Notes: generated from the letters alone by a model not told the origin. Counted from the stretch's first letter, positions 26,508 through 38,617 are shown. The stretch is 64,000 nucleotides of DNA from Leptodesmis sichuanensis A121 (GCF_021379005.1 NZ_CP075171.1:2294001-2358000), one strand, 5' to 3'. A program made the numbers and translations.

Positions 26508-27218
26508 TTGCCACCTATGTACTCCGTATCTTCTAATACTTCAGAGGCATCTCGTCCCTTCCTCACCTGGCAGCGCATCATTGACTGGTCGCAGGAGCAT
26601 TATCGTGTGCGGACTTTCGCCAAAGATGAAAAAATTCCGGCTCGACCTGGGTTGCTTTATCTGGTTCAACGTGGGGCCGTGCGGCTCGTTGGCAGCGCTC
26701 AGGTGAATGCAACCAGCAGTAGTTCTTCCCGTTTAGCGCAAATTACCCCGGAAGAAGCCTTTTTGGGATTTGTGGGAGCGGGGCAACCGTTTGAAATTGT
26801 GGCGCAATCGCCATTTACCCTGCAAAGTTATGCTCATGTCGATCAAACCTCCGTGTTGTGGATGTACTGGCATGATCTGGATAACTGGCCCCACTTTCGG
26901 CGAGAAGTATTGGATGCTTTTCGCTATCAACATCAACGAAAATTGCTCTGGCTGAGTACTTTGGGCCAGCGTCGCACCATCGATCGCCTGTTAGGATTCC
27001 TTACTCTCCTGATTGAAGAATTTGGCGAACCTTCGGACAACGGTTATTGTTTACCGTTTCCCCTCACCCATGCCCAGATCGGCAGTGCGATCGGCTCCAC
27101 CCGTGTTACCGTTACCCGGTTAATGGGGAAACTGCGGCAGCGCGGTATGATTCGCACCCAGGGGGATAATTTGATCTGTATTCCTACGGATTCAGCGATT
27201 AATAAGACATCCCAGTAA
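26508..27218 (+). CDS. Crp/Fnr-family transcriptional regulator
   Basis: 236 residues. N-terminal cyclic-nucleotide-binding-like sensor fold, divergent and without a clear cAMP-binding Arg pocket, and a C-terminal helix-turn-helix in FPLTHAQIGSAIGSTRVTVTRLMGKLRQRGMI (about 186-217). Not NtcA by its sensor domain. Target and effector unknown; the divergent DALR-like gene is a natural candidate. Confidence 0.82.
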   Translation: MPPMYSVSSNTSEASRPFLTWQRIIDWSQEHYRVRTFAKDEKIPARPGLLYLVQRGAVRLVGSAQVNATSSSSSRLAQITPEEAFLGFVGAGQPFEIVAQSPFTLQSYAHVDQTSVLWMYWHDLDNWPHFRREVLDAFRYQHQRKLLWLSTLGQRRTIDRLLGFLTLLIEEFGEPSDNGYCLPFPLTHAQIGSAIGSTRVTVTRLMGKLRQRGMIRTQGDNLICIPTDSAINKTSQ

Positions 27219-27283
27219 AAGGCAACAGCTACTTGTCCTTCGTCATGAGTTACTGACAAAGGACAACTCTTAACTTTTAACTC

Positions 27284-28339
27284 TCAACTTAATTCCTGCG
27301 ACAAAGGAAAGAATCGTTCTGGCTTTTCCTGAGTGCTGGCTTTTGCCAGAAATTTACCTGCTTGTTTCAAATCTACATTGCCACCGCTGAGGATCACACC
27401 AATTCGGGCATTGGGAACAGAAATGATGCCTTCCAGCACAGCCGCTGCCGCTAAAACTCCCGTCGGTTCAACAACGATTTTCAGCCGTTCCCACAAAAAC
27501 AACATACTGCGGAGAATGGCGATTTCCGACACTGTTACCATGTCCGCGACGTAGTGCAAAACCAGCGGAAAGGTATAGTAACCCAAACAGGGAGTCCGGG
27601 CACCATCTGCCACCGTATCGGGATTGTCAATGGTTTGTAGGGTTTTACTGTGGAACGATCGCGTCGCGTCATCAGCCCGTCGGGGTTCTACACCGATCAC
27701 CTGGCAACGGGGAGATAGGGTGTGAGCCGCGATCGCACAGCCGGACAGCAATCCACCTCCCCCACAGGGAACCAGTAACAAATCCAGTTCTCCCACCTCT
27801 GCAATTAACTCTTTAGCTGCCGTTCCCTGACCCGCAATGATTTGAGGATGATCATAAGGGGGAATCAGCGTTAATCCTCGTTCAGTTGCTAAGGTTTGGG
27901 CCAGTTGTTCCCGGGTTGTGGTTGCCTGGTTATACAGAATCACCTCCGCTCCGTATCCTCGCGTGGCGGCCTGTTTCACTGCAGGAGCCGCTTCTGGCAT
28001 GAGGATGGTTGCCGGAATGTGGAGGAGTTGGCTGGCAAGGGCGATCGCCTGGGCATGATTTCCAGAGGAGTAGGCCAGTACCCCTTGCTGCCGCTGTTCT
28101 GGAGAGAGTTGCAAGAGGGCATTGAAGGCTCCCCGAAACTTGAAGGATCCGGTGCGCTGAAAATTTTCACACTTAAAGAACACCTGGCTACCCACCCGGC
28201 GATCGACCGTGGTAGAGGTCAATACAGGGGTGCAATGGGCCTGTCCTGCTAACCGATTTGCTGCCGCTGCTACCTCTGCATAGGAGACGGACTGAATCAC
28301 CTGTGCAGGATTAGACGGAACCTGAGAAAACGGAGTCAT
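27284..28339 (-). CDS. PLP-dependent threonine/serine dehydratase
   Basis: 351 residues, fold type II PLP enzyme. Schiff-base Lys67 in GSFKFRGAFNAL, SSGNHAQ cofactor loop near 91-97, glycine loop CGGGGLLSG near 192-200. No C-terminal ACT regulatory domain, so it is of the short catabolic or racemase-like type rather than full IlvA. Products would be 2-oxobutanoate or pyruvate plus ammonia. ATG at 28339. Confidence 0.87.
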   Translation of the reverse strand: MTPFSQVPSNPAQVIQSVSYAEVAAAANRLAGQAHCTPVLTSTTVDRRVGSQVFFKCENFQRTGSFKFRGAFNALLQLSPEQRQQGVLAYSSGNHAQAIALASQLLHIPATILMPEAAPAVKQAATRGYGAEVILYNQATTTREQLAQTLATERGLTLIPPYDHPQIIAGQGTAAKELIAEVGELDLLLVPCGGGGLLSGCAIAAHTLSPRCQVIGVEPRRADDATRSFHSKTLQTIDNPDTVADGARTPCLGYYTFPLVLHYVADMVTVSEIAILRSMLFLWERLKIVVEPTGVLAAAAVLEGIISVPNARIGVILSGGNVDLKQAGKFLAKASTQEKPERFFPLSQELS

Positions 28340-28477
28340 GCGATCTGGTATGTTTCCCCTTCACTGATCCCTAAAACGGGTGATAAAACATCCCCCAAAT
28401 GGGTCAACCCAGTTGGAGGAATACATCGAGCAAGAAGCACTCTAAAGTAAGAACTGTGTAGAGTACAGACACTTCTT

Positions 28478-28507
28478 GGGAGCCGATGGGGGTTTTATTC
28501 GGCTCCC
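28478..28507. terminator. Terminator-like hairpin between yebC and the dehydratase
   Basis: Stem GGGAGCCGA / TCGGCTCCC, 12-nt loop. It lies 10 bp after the yebC stop. The T-rich side is on plus (CCTTTTT); on the minus strand, the direction of both genes, the tail is weak. Confidence 0.65.
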
Positions 28508-28517
28508 TAATTCCTTT

Positions 28518-29330
28518 TTAAACGGTACTCATCGCCATCAACTCATCTGCCATTTCAAAATTTGCGGTGACACTTTGCACATCATCCAAATCTTCCAGGG
28601 CATCCATCATTTTCAGTAGGCTGCGAGCCTGGTCAGGGTCGATGACTTCAACGGTATTGTTGGGAATCCAGCGTAGCTCGACCTGCGTTACGGTGTACCC
28701 TTTATCTTTCATCGTCTGACTGAGAGTTTCCAGCAGGGTTGGATCGGTTAAAGCTTCTGCGACTGGGCCTGCTTCCGTTTCGGTCAGTTCATAGGTATCT
28801 GCCCCCCCTTCTAAAAGGGCTTCCAGCAGTTCCTCTTCATTGATTTCGGTCACCACCTCCGATCGCCGTCCTCGCCCACTTTTAGGAATTGTCAGGGAGA
28901 CTTCCACAACTCCCTTCTGATCGAACATCCAGCCTACACAACCGGTTTCACCCAGATTGCCACCATTTTTGCTGAAGGCGGCCCGTAAATCGGCTGCGGT
29001 GCGGTTCCGGTTATCCGTCAGGGCTTCAATTAAAATTGCTACTCCTCCGGGGCCATATCCTTCATACCGGATGGCTTCCAGGGCGGCATTATCCGCTCCT
29101 AACTTGCCTGCCCCTTTGGCGATCGCCCGTTCAATGTTCTCGTTGGGAATGCCTGCAGCTTTGGCCTTCTCGATCGCGGTTCGAAGCTGAAAATTGCCTG
29201 CTGGATCAGGTACCCCACTCCGAGCAGCGACGATAATCTCCCGGGAAATCTTGGTAAATACTTTGCCTTTGACGGCATCCACCCGTGCTTTTTGGCGCTT
29301 GATGTTTGCCCACTTACTATGTCCTGCCAT
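28518..29330 (-). CDS. YebC/PmpR family (TACO1-like) protein
   Basis: 270 residues. MAGHSKWANIKRQKARVDAVKGKVFTKISREI at the N-terminus (seen in parts: MAGHSKWANIK, KVFTKISREI) and NENIERAIAKGAGK are signature segments. Members act as transcription regulators or as translation factors for proline-rich stretches. It is somewhat longer than the usual 240-250 because of an insert around KSGRGRRSEVVTEINEEE (about 155-172). Cytoplasmic. Confidence 0.93.
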   Translation of the reverse strand: MAGHSKWANIKRQKARVDAVKGKVFTKISREIIVAARSGVPDPAGNFQLRTAIEKAKAAGIPNENIERAIAKGAGKLGADNAALEAIRYEGYGPGGVAILIEALTDNRNRTAADLRAAFSKNGGNLGETGCVGWMFDQKGVVEVSLTIPKSGRGRRSEVVTEINEEELLEALLEGGADTYELTETEAGPVAEALTDPTLLETLSQTMKDKGYTVTQVELRWIPNNTVEVIDPDQARSLLKMMDALEDLDDVQSVTANFEMADELMAMSTV

Positions 29331-29487
29331 CGTTCAGTCGCAACTTTGTAAAGAAAAACACGATCCTCTCAATCAAATAGGATACCGTTCCAGAAACGCC
29401 AGTGTCAGCGTGAACCGGATTCTGTAAGAACGGTTTGGAGCAATCGAGGATAAACTGATTGCAATTTACTATCGTCAGACATTTGCT

Positions 29488-31023
29488 ATGGATGAAGCCA
29501 CGATCGCTCACAATCTCACCCGGTTCCTGCTGGTGTTGTGTATCTCCCTGGCAGTAGCTACCCTTCCCAGAGTCTTCGGGTGGTTTCGTCAGGTTCCTTA
29601 TACGTTAATGCTGGTCATTGTCGGATTGGGATTGGCTTTCATTGATGTGCGCTTTGTAGAGCTTTCCCCTTCCCTGATTCTGATGATCTTTCTGCCACCG
29701 CTCTTGTTTGAAGCCGCCTGGAATCTGCAGTGGTCTGAACTCAAACGTCAACTGTTACCCGTTACGCTGTTTGCCGTGTTGGGCGTTGTGGTTTCCGTTG
29801 GCGGAATTGCGATCGGGCTACATCAATTAGCTGGCCTCTCTCTGGCGACAGCACTGTTAGTCGGAGCCTGTCTTTCAGCTACCGATCCGGTTTCAGTTGT
29901 GGCTCTATTCCGGGAGTTAAAAGTGGATAAACGGCTTTCTACTTTTATGGAAGGGGAAAGTCTGTTTAACGATGGCATGGCGGTTGTTGCCTTCAGCTTT
30001 TTAGTGAGTTTTGCGATCGGGAAAAACCCGCTAGCCGTCCAACCAATTCTGGTGCAGTTCCTGAGCGTTGTTGGAATTGGGATTGGGGTTGGCCTGTTGA
30101 TTGGCTTTGCCATTTCCTACCTGACCCAGCGGTTTGATTTACCCCTCGTTGAACAATCCCTGACGCTGGTGTCGGCCTATGGAGCCTATCTTCTGGCTGA
30201 GGAGTTGGGGGGTTCCGGCGTGATGGCCACCGTTACAACCGGCTTGATTCTGGGAAACTTTGGCTCTCGGATTGGCATGAACCCTCGCACTCGGGTAATA
30301 GTGTCGGAATTCTGGGAGTTTCTGGCTTTCCTGGTCAATTCGATCGTCTTTCTGCTGATTGGCGATCAGGTGCGGTTTGAGGTTCTCGACGACAATCTGG
30401 GCGCGATCGCGATCACCGTCGTTACCATGATCGTGTCGAGAGCCATCTTCATTTATAGCCTGGGGTGGCTCAGCAATTGGGTGGCCAAGACCGATCTATC
30501 AGCGGCAGAACAAACTGTTCTGTGGTGGGGAGGATTGCGTGGCTCAGTGTCGATCGCCCTGGCCCTGAGTGTCCCTATCCTCTTGCCGGAACAGCCGAAA
30601 GTGATTGCAATCGTCTTTGGATCCGTCTTATTTACCCTACTGGTGCAAGGTTTATCGATTAAGCCTTTGCTATCTCAACTAAATTTGCTCGGCGATCAGG
30701 TCACTCGTGAGCAATATATGACCGCGATCGCCCGTCAGGTGGCACTGAACCGGGTCTTACAACATCTGACGGAAACTGAAGTCCGTCCAGGAGTGGAACC
30801 GGAATTTTATGCTTACCAGACCAGCCTGGTTAAAGGGGAACTGGACAGCATTCGAGCCGAAATTGACAAACTGGATGATGAATACCCCAACCTGCGGGAG
30901 TTTGCCGCCCAACAACTGCGGCAGGAATTGCTGGCGATCGAAGCCAGCACCTACGCCGAATTTGTCCAGGCTGGACGTTTAAGCAAAGAATTAGCTCCCT
31001 TGCTAGAGCATCTGGATGATTAA
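29488..31023 (+). CDS. Na+/H+ antiporter, CPA1 (NhaP/NHE) family
   Basis: 511 residues. About 12 hydrophobic segments over 1-400, with FLPPLLFEAAWN, SATDPVSVVALFRELKV and GESLFNDGMAVVAF, the ND pair of CPA1 exchangers, and GGLRGSVSIALAL near 350. A cytosolic tail of about 110 charged residues follows. Plasma-membrane pH and sodium homeostasis. Convergent with psbN across a terminator. Confidence 0.92.
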   Translation: MDEATIAHNLTRFLLVLCISLAVATLPRVFGWFRQVPYTLMLVIVGLGLAFIDVRFVELSPSLILMIFLPPLLFEAAWNLQWSELKRQLLPVTLFAVLGVVVSVGGIAIGLHQLAGLSLATALLVGACLSATDPVSVVALFRELKVDKRLSTFMEGESLFNDGMAVVAFSFLVSFAIGKNPLAVQPILVQFLSVVGIGIGVGLLIGFAISYLTQRFDLPLVEQSLTLVSAYGAYLLAEELGGSGVMATVTTGLILGNFGSRIGMNPRTRVIVSEFWEFLAFLVNSIVFLLIGDQVRFEVLDDNLGAIAITVVTMIVSRAIFIYSLGWLSNWVAKTDLSAAEQTVLWWGGLRGSVSIALALSVPILLPEQPKVIAIVFGSVLFTLLVQGLSIKPLLSQLNLLGDQVTREQYMTAIARQVALNRVLQHLTETEVRPGVEPEFYAYQTSLVKGELDSIRAEIDKLDDEYPNLREFAAQQLRQELLAIEASTYAEFVQAGRLSKELAPLLEHLDD

Positions 31024-31051
31024 AGAATGCAACAAAAATAAGTGTAAAGTC

Positions 31052-31104
31052 AGTAGGTGGGCAGAGTTAATTGCTAGATCTAACGGTTCTCTCCACCCAC
31101 CTGC
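31052..31104. terminator. Shared hairpin between the antiporter and psbN
   Basis: Arms AGTAGGTGGG / CCCACCTGCT (one G-T pair), extended by a CAGAG/CTCT inner pairing around a loop of about 25 nt. It lies between two convergent stops. Confidence 0.6.
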
Positions 31105-31112
31105 TTACCCTT

Positions 31113-31244
31113 TTAATCTTCGTGGTCTTCAAAGGGATCGTCCAAATTTTTCCCAGGCGGGCCAAACGCTGTATAGATAGCGTATCCAGTCAATCCCACC
31201 AGGACAGCACAGATCGAAATGTTAAGAGCTATTGCGGGTTCCAT
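31113..31244 (-). CDS. psbN: PsbN
   Basis: 43 residues: [30 protein letters not shown]... ending DDPFEDHED (seen here as separate parts). It matches PsbN, a single-helix thylakoid protein needed for photosystem II assembly rather than a core subunit. It is divergent from psbH with 83 bp between starts, the arrangement known in cyanobacteria and plastids. Confidence 0.95.
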   Translation of the reverse strand: MEPAIALNISICAVLVGLTGYAIYTAFGPPGKNLDDPFEDHED

Positions 31245-31327
31245 AAGCAAGCTAAATTATGAGTACCTTAATCCTATAATATGACGAAGTATTAATAAGT
31301 TCTGTCGAGATTAGCGTAAGGTGACTC

Positions 31328-31531
31328 ATGGCACAGCGGACTCGGTTGGGTGATATCCTAAGGCCCTTGAATTCTGAATACGGTAAGGTGGTTCCTGGCT
31401 GGGGCACAACCCCACTGATGGCAACATTTATGGCGTTGTTTCTGGTGTTTTTGCTGATTATTCTGCAAATCTACAACTCCTCCTTGCTGTTAAACGACTT
31501 TACAGTAGACCCCAGAAGCGTTGGGCTGTAG
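31328..31531 (+). CDS. psbH: Photosystem II protein PsbH
   Basis: 67 residues: [20 protein letters not shown] at the N-terminus, one helix (about 28-48) and [12 protein letters not shown]-like tail. A 10-kDa phosphoprotein homologue of the photosystem II core, in the thylakoid membrane. A terminator follows 40 bp after the stop. Confidence 0.96.
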   Translation: MAQRTRLGDILRPLNSEYGKVVPGWGTTPLMATFMALFLVFLLIILQIYNSSLLLNDFTVDPRSVGL

Positions 31532-31570
31532 ATCCTCGCTATTACCCAAAAACATCATTACTTCTTGCTT

Positions 31571-31593
31571 AACCCTGGCTTTGTCAGGGTTTT
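31571..31593 (+). terminator. Rho-independent terminator of psbH
   Basis: Stem AACCCTG / CAGGGTT, 7-nt loop, followed by TTTGCTTTT. Confidence 0.85.
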
Positions 31594-31654
31594 TGCTTTT
31601 CAAGGTTTGGGGAAACTACGCCGAAAACCCTGGATAAAATAGAACACCTGTTAT

Positions 31655-31909
31655 TCAATTTGCTGATGCCACCCAAGTTTGATCACAAGAGATTGTCAGG
31701 TCAGGTCGCCAAAAAATTAGGGGAAGCATTTTGCTTCCCCCTCGATGTTTGGGCTGGTTGTTATTGGAGTCTGTAGACTGGTCTTTGAGCTTTTGCCGGA
31801 GAGCCTGAAACTGTTTGCGCTTCTGGCGTTGTCGGGCAGAACCACCACGCCCTTTATCATTTCGTCCTTCCCGGCGAGGCGATTCCCACCGCTTTAATCG
31901 TTGAGCCAT
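31655..31909 (-). CDS. Small basic hypothetical protein
   Basis: 84 residues. The N-terminal 45 are strongly basic (RREGRNDKGRGGSARQRQKRKQ), as in nucleic-acid-binding small proteins. An intrinsic terminator (31711-31740) lies inside the last third, so the 3' part is probably not the original gene end. The real protein may be about 57 residues with a lost stop, or the frame may be spurious. Family not recognised. Confidence 0.4.
   Translation of the reverse strand: MAQRLKRWESPRREGRNDKGRGGSARQRQKRKQFQALRQKLKDQSTDSNNNQPKHRGGSKMLPLIFWRPDLTISCDQTWVASAN
31711..31740 (-). terminator. Rho-independent terminator, minus strand
   Basis: Minus-strand stem GGGGAAGCA / TGCTTCCCC with a 3-nt loop, followed by TAATTTTTT. 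A textbook shape, but located within the open frame 31655-31909. Confidence 0.8.
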
Positions 31910-32142
31910 AGAGAATTCCCTGCATCAAGTCACTATATTTCTACTGTAGCAAGTTGCAAGGGGAAAGGAGGGGGTTGGAGCCTCTTTACAAAAACAACAC
32001 CTGGATTTTGTCTGCTCAGAACAGCACCTCGATCGACTCCTGGATCTAAAACAACGCATCGACGAAAGTCTACTTCGCCTCACACTGACGGCGTTCCTTT
32101 TCCACTAAAATAGCCAGGAACCTTTTGCAGCGCGATCGTCTT

Positions 32143-33612
32143 ATGAATCTGGTCTGGCAACAACTAATGTTCTCCACCCTTCCCATCCGGCAATGGTTGA
32201 GCGCCAGTTACCTGCATTATCTGGTGGGGCCGTTACGACAGTGGCGCAAGGGCAGCCGTTTGATGCAATGGGCCGACTGGATTGGCGGGGCACTGGTGAT
32301 GCTGGTGTTCGCCATTTCTCCCTTTGTCAAAAATGAACTGATTGCAGTGCTGTTAGCGGCCTGTGGGATTTACTGGGTGCTGTTAACGGTGTCGGATGAA
32401 GGGGATGGAGATCGGGGATCGGGGATCGGGGATCGGGTCGGGGAAGAAGGTGTTGAAACAGATGTTGTGCCTCGTGCGTCGCGGCTCACGCCTCTCTCTA
32501 CGCCGATTCATTTGGTGGTGTTGCTATATTGGGCGATCGCAACGGTAGCTACCGCAATGTCTCCGGTGAAGAAGGAGGCGTTTGTCGGCTGGCAGAAATT
32601 GACGCTCTATTTACTGTTTTTTACCTTGATGGCACGGGTGTTGCGGTATGCTCGGATTCGCGCCTGGACAATTACCAGCTACCTGTTAGCGGCGCTTGCG
32701 GTAAGTGTATATGGGCTGCAACAGTGGTTTTCGGGAGCGGCAGCACTGGCCACCTGGGTGGATCCAGAGTCTCCTCTATCGAAAACAACGCGGGTATACA
32801 GTTATCTGGGCAATCCCAATCTGCTGGCGGCTTATCTGGTGCCTGCGGTGGTTTTTAGTATGGTGGCTTGCTTCGCCTGGAAACGCTGGATGTGCAAAGC
32901 GCTGGCAGTGGTCATGGTAGTGGTCAATGCCTCCTGTTTGATCCTGACCTTCAGCCGGGGGGGGTGGATTGGCATGGTGGCTGGCCTCATGGTGCTCTTG
33001 CTGTTGCTGGCTCACTGGTGGAGTATTCATTTGCCCCGTTTCTGGCGTACCTGGGCTTTGCCGATCGTGTTCGGTACGGCAGCGGCGGTGATCATTCTGG
33101 CCGTCGTCGTCGTAGAGCCGTTGCGCGATCGCGTCAGCAGTATCTTTGCCGGACGGGGCGACAGCAGCAACAACTTCCGAATTAATGTCTGGATGGCTGT
33201 GATTGAAATGATTAAAGACCGTCCCCTGCTGGGGATTGGGCCAGGGAATACTGCCTTTAACAAAATTTATCCCCTCTATCAGCGCCCTCGATTCTCAGCG
33301 CTGAGTGCCTATTCCATTCTCCTGGAAGTGGCCGTAGAAACGGGTTTAATTGGGCTGACCTGCTTTATCTGGCTACTGCTGACGACCCTGACTCAAGCCT
33401 GGAGAGCCTTACAGGGATTGCGGCAACTCGGCGATCGGGAAGGTTACTGGCTCATAGGGGCGATCGCGGCAATGGCAGGTTTATTCAGTCACGGTATGTT
33501 TGACACCGTACTCTACCGTCCGGAGGTCAATATTCTCTGGTGGTTAACCTTTGCTCTGATTGCCAGCTACTACCGGGAGCCAGCAGCAGAGGTGGAAAAA
33601 GTAGAGAGGTGA
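32143..33612 (+). CDS. ictB: IctB-type membrane protein (O-antigen ligase/Wzy fold)
   Basis: 489 residues from ATG 32143. About 10-12 membrane segments; N-terminus MNLVWQQLMFSTLPIRQW and central SYLGNPNLLAAYLVPA, GPGNTAFNKIYPLYQRPRFSALSAYSILLEVAVE match cyanobacterial IctB, first linked to inorganic carbon accumulation but with a ligase-like fold. A loop between segments 2 and 3 has an extra stretch encoded by a 7-bp tandem repeat (32411-32438). A TTG 18 bp upstream is an unlikely alternative start. Confidence 0.88.
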   Translation: MNLVWQQLMFSTLPIRQWLSASYLHYLVGPLRQWRKGSRLMQWADWIGGALVMLVFAISPFVKNELIAVLLAACGIYWVLLTVSDEGDGDRGSGIGDRVGEEGVETDVVPRASRLTPLSTPIHLVVLLYWAIATVATAMSPVKKEAFVGWQKLTLYLLFFTLMARVLRYARIRAWTITSYLLAALAVSVYGLQQWFSGAAALATWVDPESPLSKTTRVYSYLGNPNLLAAYLVPAVVFSMVACFAWKRWMCKALAVVMVVVNASCLILTFSRGGWIGMVAGLMVLLLLLAHWWSIHLPRFWRTWALPIVFGTAAAVIILAVVVVEPLRDRVSSIFAGRGDSSNNFRINVWMAVIEMIKDRPLLGIGPGNTAFNKIYPLYQRPRFSALSAYSILLEVAVETGLIGLTCFIWLLLTTLTQAWRALQGLRQLGDREGYWLIGAIAAMAGLFSHGMFDTVLYRPEVNILWWLTFALIASYYREPAAEVEKVER

Positions 33613-33616
33613 AAGA

Positions 33617-34978
33617 CTACTCTTTGCTCTCCTCAGGATTAATGCCTTCTCCGGTCAATTTCAAAAAGTGGCCCACTAAATACAGCGATCCACAAAGGAC
33701 GACTAATTCCCGCTCTTTTTTCTGTTGCAAAGCGGCTTTCAGACCCGCCAGTACATCTGGATAGGTCTGGCAGGCGGCTAGCTCTGGACATAGGTGATGG
33801 GCCAGCGTCGCGAGTTGTTCTGGATCGGCAGAACTGTGATCAGGGACGGGCACCAAATACAGGCTGTTACCCGGACGTAGGAGAGCCTGGAAAATGTCGG
33901 CATGATCCTTGGTAGACAGCATACCCATCACCCAGTGAATGGGATAGCGGCTGTAAGCTCCCTTAGCATAGCTATCCACAAATTGTCGCAAGACCTCTGC
34001 ACTGGCGGGATTGTGGGCACCGTCGATGAGAATCCGATCGCCCTGCCATTCAAACCACTGTAACCGTCCGGGCCACTGGGTTTTCGCGATGCCCTCAATA
34101 ATGGCCTCATCGGAAATTTGCCAGCCCTGCTCTCGCAAAACTTGCAGTGCCGCGATCGCCAGGGCAGAGTTTTGTAGCTGGATTTTCCCCTGCAACGGCA
34201 ATCGATACCGAATCGAGCGCAACAGGTGAACGTAACTGCGATCGTCCGGATCCGTGGCTTCCGGTTCCTCGACTTCGTATTCCTCAATGCCCCGATACTC
34301 TGCCCAGCCATCACCCAGATCGATCGCGGGGGGAGGATATACCGTAACACAGTTCAACTCGGCAGCCCGACGGTAGACCACTGAAGCCGCCTCTGGAGGC
34401 AGTGGCCCAATCACCGCATGACATTCCGGTTTGAGAATGCCGGCTTTTTCTCTGGCAATATCCGCTAAGGTGGGGCCAAGTCGTTGCCAGTGTTCCCGAC
34501 TGATTGAGGTGATGATGCTAACCAGCGGATAGTCACACACATTCGTCGCATCTAATCGCCCTCCCAGACCCACTTCCATGATTGCAATATCCATCTGGTT
34601 CTGAGCAAAGTACAACCAGGCGGCGGCTGTCAGCACTTCAAACTGAGTTGGAACGGGTTCCTGCGATCGGGCGACAGCAATCACCTGTTGCAATACCTTC
34701 TCCAGGGCTTCTGTGGAAATCGGCTGATTATTCACACAAATTCGTTCCGTCCAGTCCACCAGATGGGGAGAGGTATAGCGTCCCACCCGATAGCCTGCAG
34801 CAGTCAATACTGAGGACAGGTAGGCGCAGACAGAACCCTTGCCATTACTACCCGTCACATGGATAATCGGCACCTGATCCTGGGGATTGCCTAAATTTTG
34901 CAGCAAAAGCTGGATGGCCTCCAGACCCAATCGGACTCCAAACTGCTCAAAGGGTTTTAATAGGGCATCAATTGTCAA
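33617..34978 (-). CDS. folC: Folylpolyglutamate synthase / dihydrofolate synthase
   Basis: 453 residues from TTG 34978 (TIDALLKPFEQFGVRLGL); the frame opens at 35017 with an unconvincing 13-residue leader. P-loop HVTGSNGKGSVCAYLSS, then GRYTSPHLVDWTERI, and C-terminal IDGAHNPAS. Adds glutamate to dihydropteroate and folates in the cytoplasm. Its stop is 4 bp from the convergent ictB stop. Confidence 0.93.
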   Translation of the reverse strand: MTIDALLKPFEQFGVRLGLEAIQLLLQNLGNPQDQVPIIHVTGSNGKGSVCAYLSSVLTAAGYRVGRYTSPHLVDWTERICVNNQPISTEALEKVLQQVIAVARSQEPVPTQFEVLTAAAWLYFAQNQMDIAIMEVGLGGRLDATNVCDYPLVSIITSISREHWQRLGPTLADIAREKAGILKPECHAVIGPLPPEAASVVYRRAAELNCVTVYPPPAIDLGDGWAEYRGIEEYEVEEPEATDPDDRSYVHLLRSIRYRLPLQGKIQLQNSALAIAALQVLREQGWQISDEAIIEGIAKTQWPGRLQWFEWQGDRILIDGAHNPASAEVLRQFVDSYAKGAYSRYPIHWVMGMLSTKDHADIFQALLRPGNSLYLVPVPDHSSADPEQLATLAHHLCPELAACQTYPDVLAGLKAALQQKKERELVVLCGSLYLVGHFLKLTGEGINPEESKE

Positions 34979-35137
34979 AATCAGTTGATATTTAGGGGTA
35001 CAGCAGATAGGGTACAAGGAAGCGGGGGGCTAAGTACAGCAGCAGATATCATGAGGGCTGCGTAGCTTCGGCCTCTGCTCAACTGGTCATCGGTTAAAGC
35101 TACGCTGAGAACCCCCTTGAAGATTGTTGCGTTAAGC

Positions 35138-37495
<2,358 letters not shown>

Positions 37496-37669
37496 CTACG
37501 GTTTGTTTTTTGTTTCTAGGTTGCTCTTCTGTTCTGTTCCAGGTAAAAAGCGAGGGACACGCTGGCCCTCATGATGGCAAACCATTTACCCAACTCCTTA
37601 CACGCACTCAACATCTGTTAGATCCGTCTTAAGTGTGAAATTGATGAGTAGAGGTATCTCAATAACCCC

Positions 37670-38617
37670 TTATTCTGCTTGTTGTGATCCGGACGGTAAA
37701 GTTACCCATGCCAAATTTGCGTCGCTCACAGAGACCAGATCAACCCAGGCATGACTCAGATCGGCTCCTCGCAAAATTGCCGTACTCAAGTCAACATCTG
37801 TCAGTACGGCTTTGTGTAGCGTTGCGGCACTCAAATTAGTTCCCTGCAAACTCACCCAACTCAAGTCTGCTTCAGTCAGGTTTGAGTTGGTTAATTCCGC
37901 TCTATCGAGTTTGGTGCCTCTCATTGATGCAAGCATCAACCTGGTATTGATGAGATTGGCCTGGGTCAGGTTGGCCCCCATTAAAGTTGCGCCATCTAAA
38001 CTGGCATAACTCAAATTTGCACCGCTTAAATTGGCAGCACTCAGGTTGACCCTACCCAAATCGGCTTCTACAAAAATCGCTTTGTTGAAATTTGCCCGCT
38101 CTAGATCCGCACCTCGTAGTTGCGATCGCACAAACTTTGCTTCTGTCCCATTCACCCCCCTCAAATTTGCGCCCATCAAATTTGCACCACTTAAATTTGC
38201 ATGGGTTAAATCTGCTCCAGATAACGTTGCTTGTGTTAAGGTCGCTTCTGTTAAATCTGCCTGATGCAGGTTCGCTCGATCCAGGTTGGCATTGTGGAGA
38301 ACGGCTTTTCTCAACATTGCTCTCCACAAGTTTGCTCCACTTAAATCTGCATTGATCAGTTTGGTTTCCGACAGATCAGCTCCCGCTAATTTGGCTCCAG
38401 CAAGGCAAACTTCTGTTAAATTTGCTTGTCTGAAAATCACGCCATTCAAATTGACATCAACCAGATTGGCTCCGCTCAGATCGGCCTCAAATAAAATCGC
38501 GTTTTTCAGACTAGATCCTCTGAGATTGACTTCGCGTAGCTGAACTCCACTTAAATCCGTTGTATTAAAATCCCGTTCCCCTGCGGCATAGCGCTGCAAG
38601 AGTTCTTGAGCGTTCAT
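37670..38617 (-). CDS. Pentapeptide-repeat protein
   Basis: 315 residues made almost wholly of A(D/N)LXX repeats from about residue 15 to 305, predicting a long right-handed quadrilateral beta helix. Some such proteins mimic DNA, but most cyanobacterial members have no known role. No signal peptide or other domain is seen. The strong codon periodicity makes several antisense open frames that are not genes. Confidence 0.92.
   Translation of the reverse strand: MNAQELLQRYAAGERDFNTTDLSGVQLREVNLRGSSLKNAILFEADLSGANLVDVNLNGVIFRQANLTEVCLAGAKLAGADLSETKLINADLSGANLWRAMLRKAVLHNANLDRANLHQADLTEATLTQATLSGADLTHANLSGANLMGANLRGVNGTEAKFVRSQLRGADLERANFNKAIFVEADLGRVNLSAANLSGANLSYASLDGATLMGANLTQANLINTRLMLASMRGTKLDRAELTNSNLTEADLSWVSLQGTNLSAATLHKAVLTDVDLSTAILRGADLSHAWVDLVSVSDANLAWVTLPSGSQQAE

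Noticed and set aside
37812-38543. Plus-strand frames opposite the pentapeptide-repeat gene
   Set aside because: Produced by the 15-bp periodicity of the repeats on the other strand.
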